NCBI GenBank assembly: GCA_018524725.1 | Contig: JAEUWP010000207.1 | Coordinates: 605,630 to 669,629 of the forward strand | Length of the DNA: 64,000 bases | DNA from: Podaxis mareebaensis | Taxonomy: Eukaryota > Basidiomycota > Agaricomycetes > Agaricales > Agaricaceae | Direction: 5' to 3' | Shown here: positions 60,120 to 64,000 of the stretch, one piece after another | How positions within the stretch are numbered: position 1 is the stretch's first letter | Layout: each line of letters opens with the position of its first letter | Made by a program: the position numbers and the translations under genes | The notes under the pieces: generated by a model | Database searches by the model: none | The model's input: the letters and a program-made list of their open reading frames with translations, nothing else | What the model was told of the DNA's origin: nothing

Positions 60120-63100
60120 TTATCGAAGTTTGTTCTTCCTTTTATAAGCATTAAGGATTTGCTGTGCATTGGAGAATGCAGACTGCAGTTCCCATGTATT
60201 TTCGGAGTGTGGATAGCTGGTCCACTTGACTAGGAACTCAAGGTGGTTGTGCAGTCATCAATGGTTTAGGATGGCTTCTACTTCATAGTGTTCTTCATCA
60301 TTGCGCAGTTCTGGTGCAGGTCGTGGGTAGTGTTTGCCATATAAGTTATTCTCGGTTACTGGAGTCAGTAAAGTGGCATGAAACATGGGGTGGATTCTCC
60401 ATGTTTTGGGTAACTTCAGTTCGAAGTTGACTGCAGATATCTTCTTGATGATTTCGAATGGTCCTTCGTGTTTCGGGGCAAGTTTTCTTGATTTAACTTG
60501 CAACGGAAGATTGCAGGTATCTAGCCATACTAGGTCTCCTGTGGAGTAGGTGGGAAGTCGGTAGTTGGCTGTGTATCTTGCCATGATCTGGCAGGCATGG
60601 TTGTGAGCTTGAATAGCACGGTGATGGGCTTCCATTAGTCGATCCATGCAGTTTTCTGTTGATGGATTGTTTGTAGGTTCCATGTCAGTTGGAAACACTT
60701 TTGGAGTATAGCCATAGAGTAGCTGGAATGGAGTCTCAGAGTGTCCAGCATGGGGATGATTGTTGTGGCAGAATTTGTAAATTGGGAGGTACTTGCTCCA
60801 TTCATTCAGGTCGCTTGAAGTGGTGATGGCGAGATAGGTCTCGATTTCTTGATTGAAACATTCAGTGGATCCGTCGGTTTGTGGATGGTAAGCTGTAGAG
60901 TAGGCAGGCTTGATATCGAGGAGTTTGTACAGTTCTCACATTGCTTTGGATGCGAATTGGGGGTCTTGATCTGAGATGACCTTATTGGGAAGGCCGTATT
61001 GCGAAAATAGGCGGTTGACCAAAATAGATGCTATGACTTGGCTGTCGGCGGTTTTTGTAGTAGGGGCTAAAATTATCCCCTTTGTTAGGCCATGGTCCAC
61101 TATGGCCAAAATAGAATCATAGTTGTGGGATGGTGGTAGATCTGTGATAAGATCCATAGAGATTTGTGAAAAGGGTCATGTTGATTGAGGCACTGGGATC
61201 AGTTGGTAAGGCAGCTTGTCTGGTTGTCTAATGATTTTGTGCTGTTGGCAAGTTGGGCAGCCTTTGACATATTTGGTGACATAGTCCTTCATGGCTGGCC
61301 AGTAAACATATTCAGTGAGTTTGTGTAGTGTCTCAGCTATTCTGGGGTGTCCTGCAGTTTGATGATCATGTACTCGTTGGAGTAATCTTTGGCGCAGTGA
61401 TGGTTCATTTGGGATTAAGATTCTATTCCCATGTGTGGGTAGGTCTTGATCCGGTGTGTCATCATCATTGGGGTCTATCATTTCTCGATACTTCTTGATG
61501 ACTCATTTATCATCTTCTGTAATGATGGCGATCATTGATTGATCGAATACAGTAATGTCTCAGTTTTCTGGTTCCTGGGGTGCATAGTCAGGTCATCTTG
61601 ACAGTGCGTCTGCTGGTCCGTTCTTTCGACCAGGGATATGTTTGATCCTGAGATTCAGTTGAAATCGTTGCATGAATTGTACCCAGCGAACTTGTCGCTT
61701 GTTGAGGGTTTGGGGCTCCTTGTAATGTGATAGGTTTTCATGGTCACTCCAGATGATGATTTCATGGGGCGATCCTTCAAGATAGTGGCGCCATGTGTGC
61801 AGTGCAATAATTATGGCAAGCCATTCGAGTTCTGAGCAATGGTAGTTGCGTTCTGTTGGGGTAAAAGCCTTAGAATGGAAGGCTATCGGGCAATGAATGC
61901 CATTTTCATCTTTTTGGTATAACACAGCTCCTGCTGTGTATTGCGATGCATCAGTTTCAATTTTGAAGGGTTTCGATGGGTTGGGTGTGATAAGAATAGG
62001 TCGATCTTTGAATTTCCTTTTCAGTTCATCAAAGGCTTGTTGGTGCTCAGGCTTCCATTTGAATTTGATGTTTTTAGACATTAAGGCATTGAGGGGTGCT
62101 GCATGTTTGGAGTAATTTCGGATGAAGCATTGGTAGAAGTTGCAAAATCCGATGAATTTTTGGACATCTCTAGTTGTTTTTGGTGTAGGCCAATTCTTGA
62201 TTCCTTCAAGTTTGGCAGCATCCATTTCGATTGATGTAGGAGTGACTACTGCCCCTAGATATTCGATGCATTGCTTTTCAAATTCGCATTTCTCAGGTTT
62301 GAGGTATAGGTCGTGTTTTTGTAAGATGTCGAGTACTTCTCAAGTGATTTGTCATAGTTCTTCTCAGGTTTTGGCATGAATAAGGATGTCATCCATGTAG
62401 ACGAGTACTTGTCCTCTTCGAATGAGGTGGGTGAATATATGGTCCATCATAGATTGAAATGTTGCTGGGCTGTTACACATTCCGAAGAACATGACAGTCA
62501 GTTTGAATAGTCCTCTTGGGGTTTTGAAGGCACCTTTCCATTGGTCACCTTCTTGGATGCAGATATTGTTGTATCCAGCTCGTACATCGAATTTTGTGAA
62601 CCATTTTGATCCTTTGAGTTTGTCGAGTAGCGAGGATATGAGCGGTATTGGGTAGGCATTCTTGATGGTGTGGGTATTGAGGTATCGGTAGTCTTGACAG
62701 GGTCATAATTTACCATCTTTCTTCCCTATGAAGAAGAAAGGTGATGCCATTGGTGATTCGGATGGGCGAATGTATCCTTTAGTGAGGTTTTTGTCAATGA
62801 ACTTGTTGAGTTCTTGCATTTCTATGGGTGATAGTCAATAGGGTTTGAAGGATTTGGGTTCAAATGAGTCCTTGAGTTTGATTTTGTGGTCCCAGGGTCT
62901 TCTTGGTGGGAATCGGGATGCTTTCTTCTCAGAAAATACATTGAGGTAGTCATGGAACTCTTTCGGAATGACTTTTTGGGGGTCAGATTGTTTCTTCTGA
63001 TCTCCATATTGCTGCGCAATGGCTTGTGAAGCATTTGCTTTAAAGTTAATTTCCAAGAATGACTCGGGTTCCAGGGTAATGTGGTTAAGTTCATCAATTT

Positions 63101-63680
63101 CTTCTTCTTCCATAGTGTGGAGAAGTTCTTGATAGATGTGCTCTGGGTTGTTGTTTCTCCAGGTAAGGGTTTGTTTTCTCCAGTCGATATCTGGATTGTG
63201 CTTCATGAGCCATGGTGCTCCAAGAATAATTTTGGGTTTGCCAAGTTTGGTGATGTGTGTCATAACAGGTGTGATCCAGTTATCGATCTCAATATTAAGC
63301 AGACACTCTACAGTGGTCGTTCCTGCTTTATTAATTGATCCATCGGCATTATGGACTTTGATTGGTTTCGGCAATGGTCATGTTTCGAGGTTCCATTGAC
63401 TGATAAGAGTTTCGTTGATAAAATTTCCTCCTCCTCCTGAGTCAAGCAAGGTAAGGGTGTCGATAGGTTGTCATTGGTCAAGGTGAATTCGTGTGGGGAG
63501 GTATAGAATCTTGTTGTGTTGCTGAGCAGTGACTTGATTGATTGCTTGAATAGGTTTTCAATAGTTAGGTGGGTTTTGTGGTCGAGGGTATCCATCGAAT
63601 GAATATTCGGAATCGTTGCTTGCGATTTGCGAGTTATTGGAACTAGACACAATGCTGGCTAGTCCCTTCGGGTAAAATCC
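60120..63680 (-). pseudogene. Chromovirus pol (PR-RT-RH-IN-chromodomain), broken by TGA stops
   Basis: One frame runs from about 63680 to TAA at 60120-60122. Protease: LLDSGGGGNFIN (~63420-63450). Reverse transcriptase: [30 protein letters not shown] (~62380-62410). RNase H: IETDASQYTAGAVLYQKDEN (~61900-61960). Integrase: HHCC zinc HDHQTAGHPRIAETLHKLTE with CPTCQQHK, then MDLITDLPPS, VISDQDPQFASK and ECFNQEIETYL (DDE). Chromodomain: LEFLVKWTSYPHSENTWELQ (~60170-60240). Fifteen in-frame stops, all TGA: 63558, 63471, 63378, 62835, 62703, 62364, 62352, 62340, 61593, 61560, 61503, 61176, 60936, 60255, 60252 (low coordinate). Most sit where Arg is usual. The copy cannot make full Pol. Confidence 0.92.
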
Positions 63681-64000
63681 TTTCCTTTCCCTTTGGGTTC
63701 TTCTTCATCGCTTGATTCTTCTTCAATGTTATTGAGTCTTGACTTCTGGTGCTTCCGGAATTGTTTTCCATGTCTATTTCGAGAATAGGAGGCTCGGTTC
63801 TTGGATCTTCATTTGTTGAGTGGGCATGATCGTGCGTAGTGCTTGCCAGTTTTGCAGATGAAGCATAGGCCCTTACTTCTGAGTTCATGGAGTTCTTGGG
63901 GTAAAAGGTTGTTGAGTTCTGCTTCGATTCTTGCTTCGACAATTTGATTAACTTGTTCACTTGAGTAGTAGTTGTCATCGGATGATACTTCTGAAGAGTC
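63659..64000 (-). pseudogene. Chromovirus gag, C-terminal end (partial, broken)
   Basis: The frame carries a zinc knuckle, GLCFICKTGKHYARSCPLNK (CCHC), preceded by LLPQELHELRS. One TGA at 63809-63811 follows directly, then a basic/acidic tail (SRNRHGKQFRKHQKSRLNNI, EEESSDEEEPKGKGKDFTRR) to TAG at 63659. Pol continues in the -1 frame (KGFYPKGLASIV), overlapping the gag end by a few codons. The N-terminal capsid part is outside the window. Confidence 0.8.

Larger units (their letters stand above)
57235..64000 (-). mobile_element. Ty3/Gypsy chromovirus with extra downstream ORF (5' end outside window)
   Basis: Minus-strand element with, in sense order: gag C-terminus with a CCHC knuckle, protease, reverse transcriptase, RNase H, integrase, chromodomain, an extra long reading frame and the 3' LTR. 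At least 6.77 kb is in the window; the 5' LTR and most of gag lie beyond 64000, so LTR identity and the target-site duplication cannot be read. The right part has ordinary CpG content, unlike the repeats on its left, so it inserted later. Confidence 0.88.

Noticed and set aside
60120..63811. TGA read as an amino acid (recoding) in the retroelement
   Set aside because: Host genes here use TGA as a normal stop (for example at 274, 2995, 17371 and 18955), and CpG decay explains the pattern more simply.

Overview
The window comes from a filamentous basidiomycete, most likely an Agaricomycete. Genes are dense (23 complete genes and one partial gene in the first 51.6 kb). They are cut by many 45-65 nt introns with GT/GC-AG ends, and some neighbours are divergent with 120-210 bp between start codons. 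Protein families are typically fungal: PLB lysophospholipase, Psr-type CTD phosphatases, Yap-type bZIP, Nak1/Kic1 kinase and OM14. Gene models below were built by hand from exon phase, splice signals and family motifs. Coordinates span first to last coding base including introns.

Region 1-25.9 kb holds: the RAD23 C-terminus; a membrane-anchored lysophospholipase; an HMMR-like spindle/microtubule protein; a Psr-type phosphatase and, 7 kb away in opposite orientation, its close paralogue; a membrane/coiled-coil protein with a PAM2 motif; a probable shelterin TPP1/Tpz1 protein; a polyQ bZIP factor; the very-long-chain 3-hydroxyacyl-CoA dehydratase PHS1; a single-pass cell-surface protein; a secreted AhpD/CMD-like protein; cohesin RAD21; and a mitochondrial PPR protein.

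Region 26-51.6 kb is mostly housekeeping: the MGS1/WRNIP1 ATPase, a pyroglutamyl-peptidase-like protein lacking its catalytic Cys, APS kinase, a germinal-centre kinase, eIF2B-gamma, eIF3c, OM14-like, CLIP-170-like, RPS18 (uS13), alanyl-tRNA synthetase with a probable dual start, mitochondrial bL34 and a small CLASP-like TOG protein. Three microtubule-associated proteins (HMMR-like, CLIP, CLASP-like) lie in the same 50 kb.

Region 51.6-64 kb is a repeat island in two layers. From about 52.0 to 57.23 kb it is almost free of CpG and holds decayed pieces of a hAT-like transposase, LTR fragments, gag-like debris and one copy of an unknown ORF. From 57,235 to beyond the window end lies a younger Ty3/Gypsy chromovirus on the minus strand, with a 549 bp 3' LTR. 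Its gag-pol frames are broken only by TGA stops (sixteen), at positions where the family usually has Arg, the mark of CpG deamination at CGA codons. It carries a roughly 775-codon extra reading frame that starts 9 nt after the pol stop and ends at the first bases of the LTR. The C-terminal part of this frame recurs, joined in the same way to an LTR, in the older copy at 53.6-54.6 kb. This downstream ORF is the best candidate here for something undescribed.
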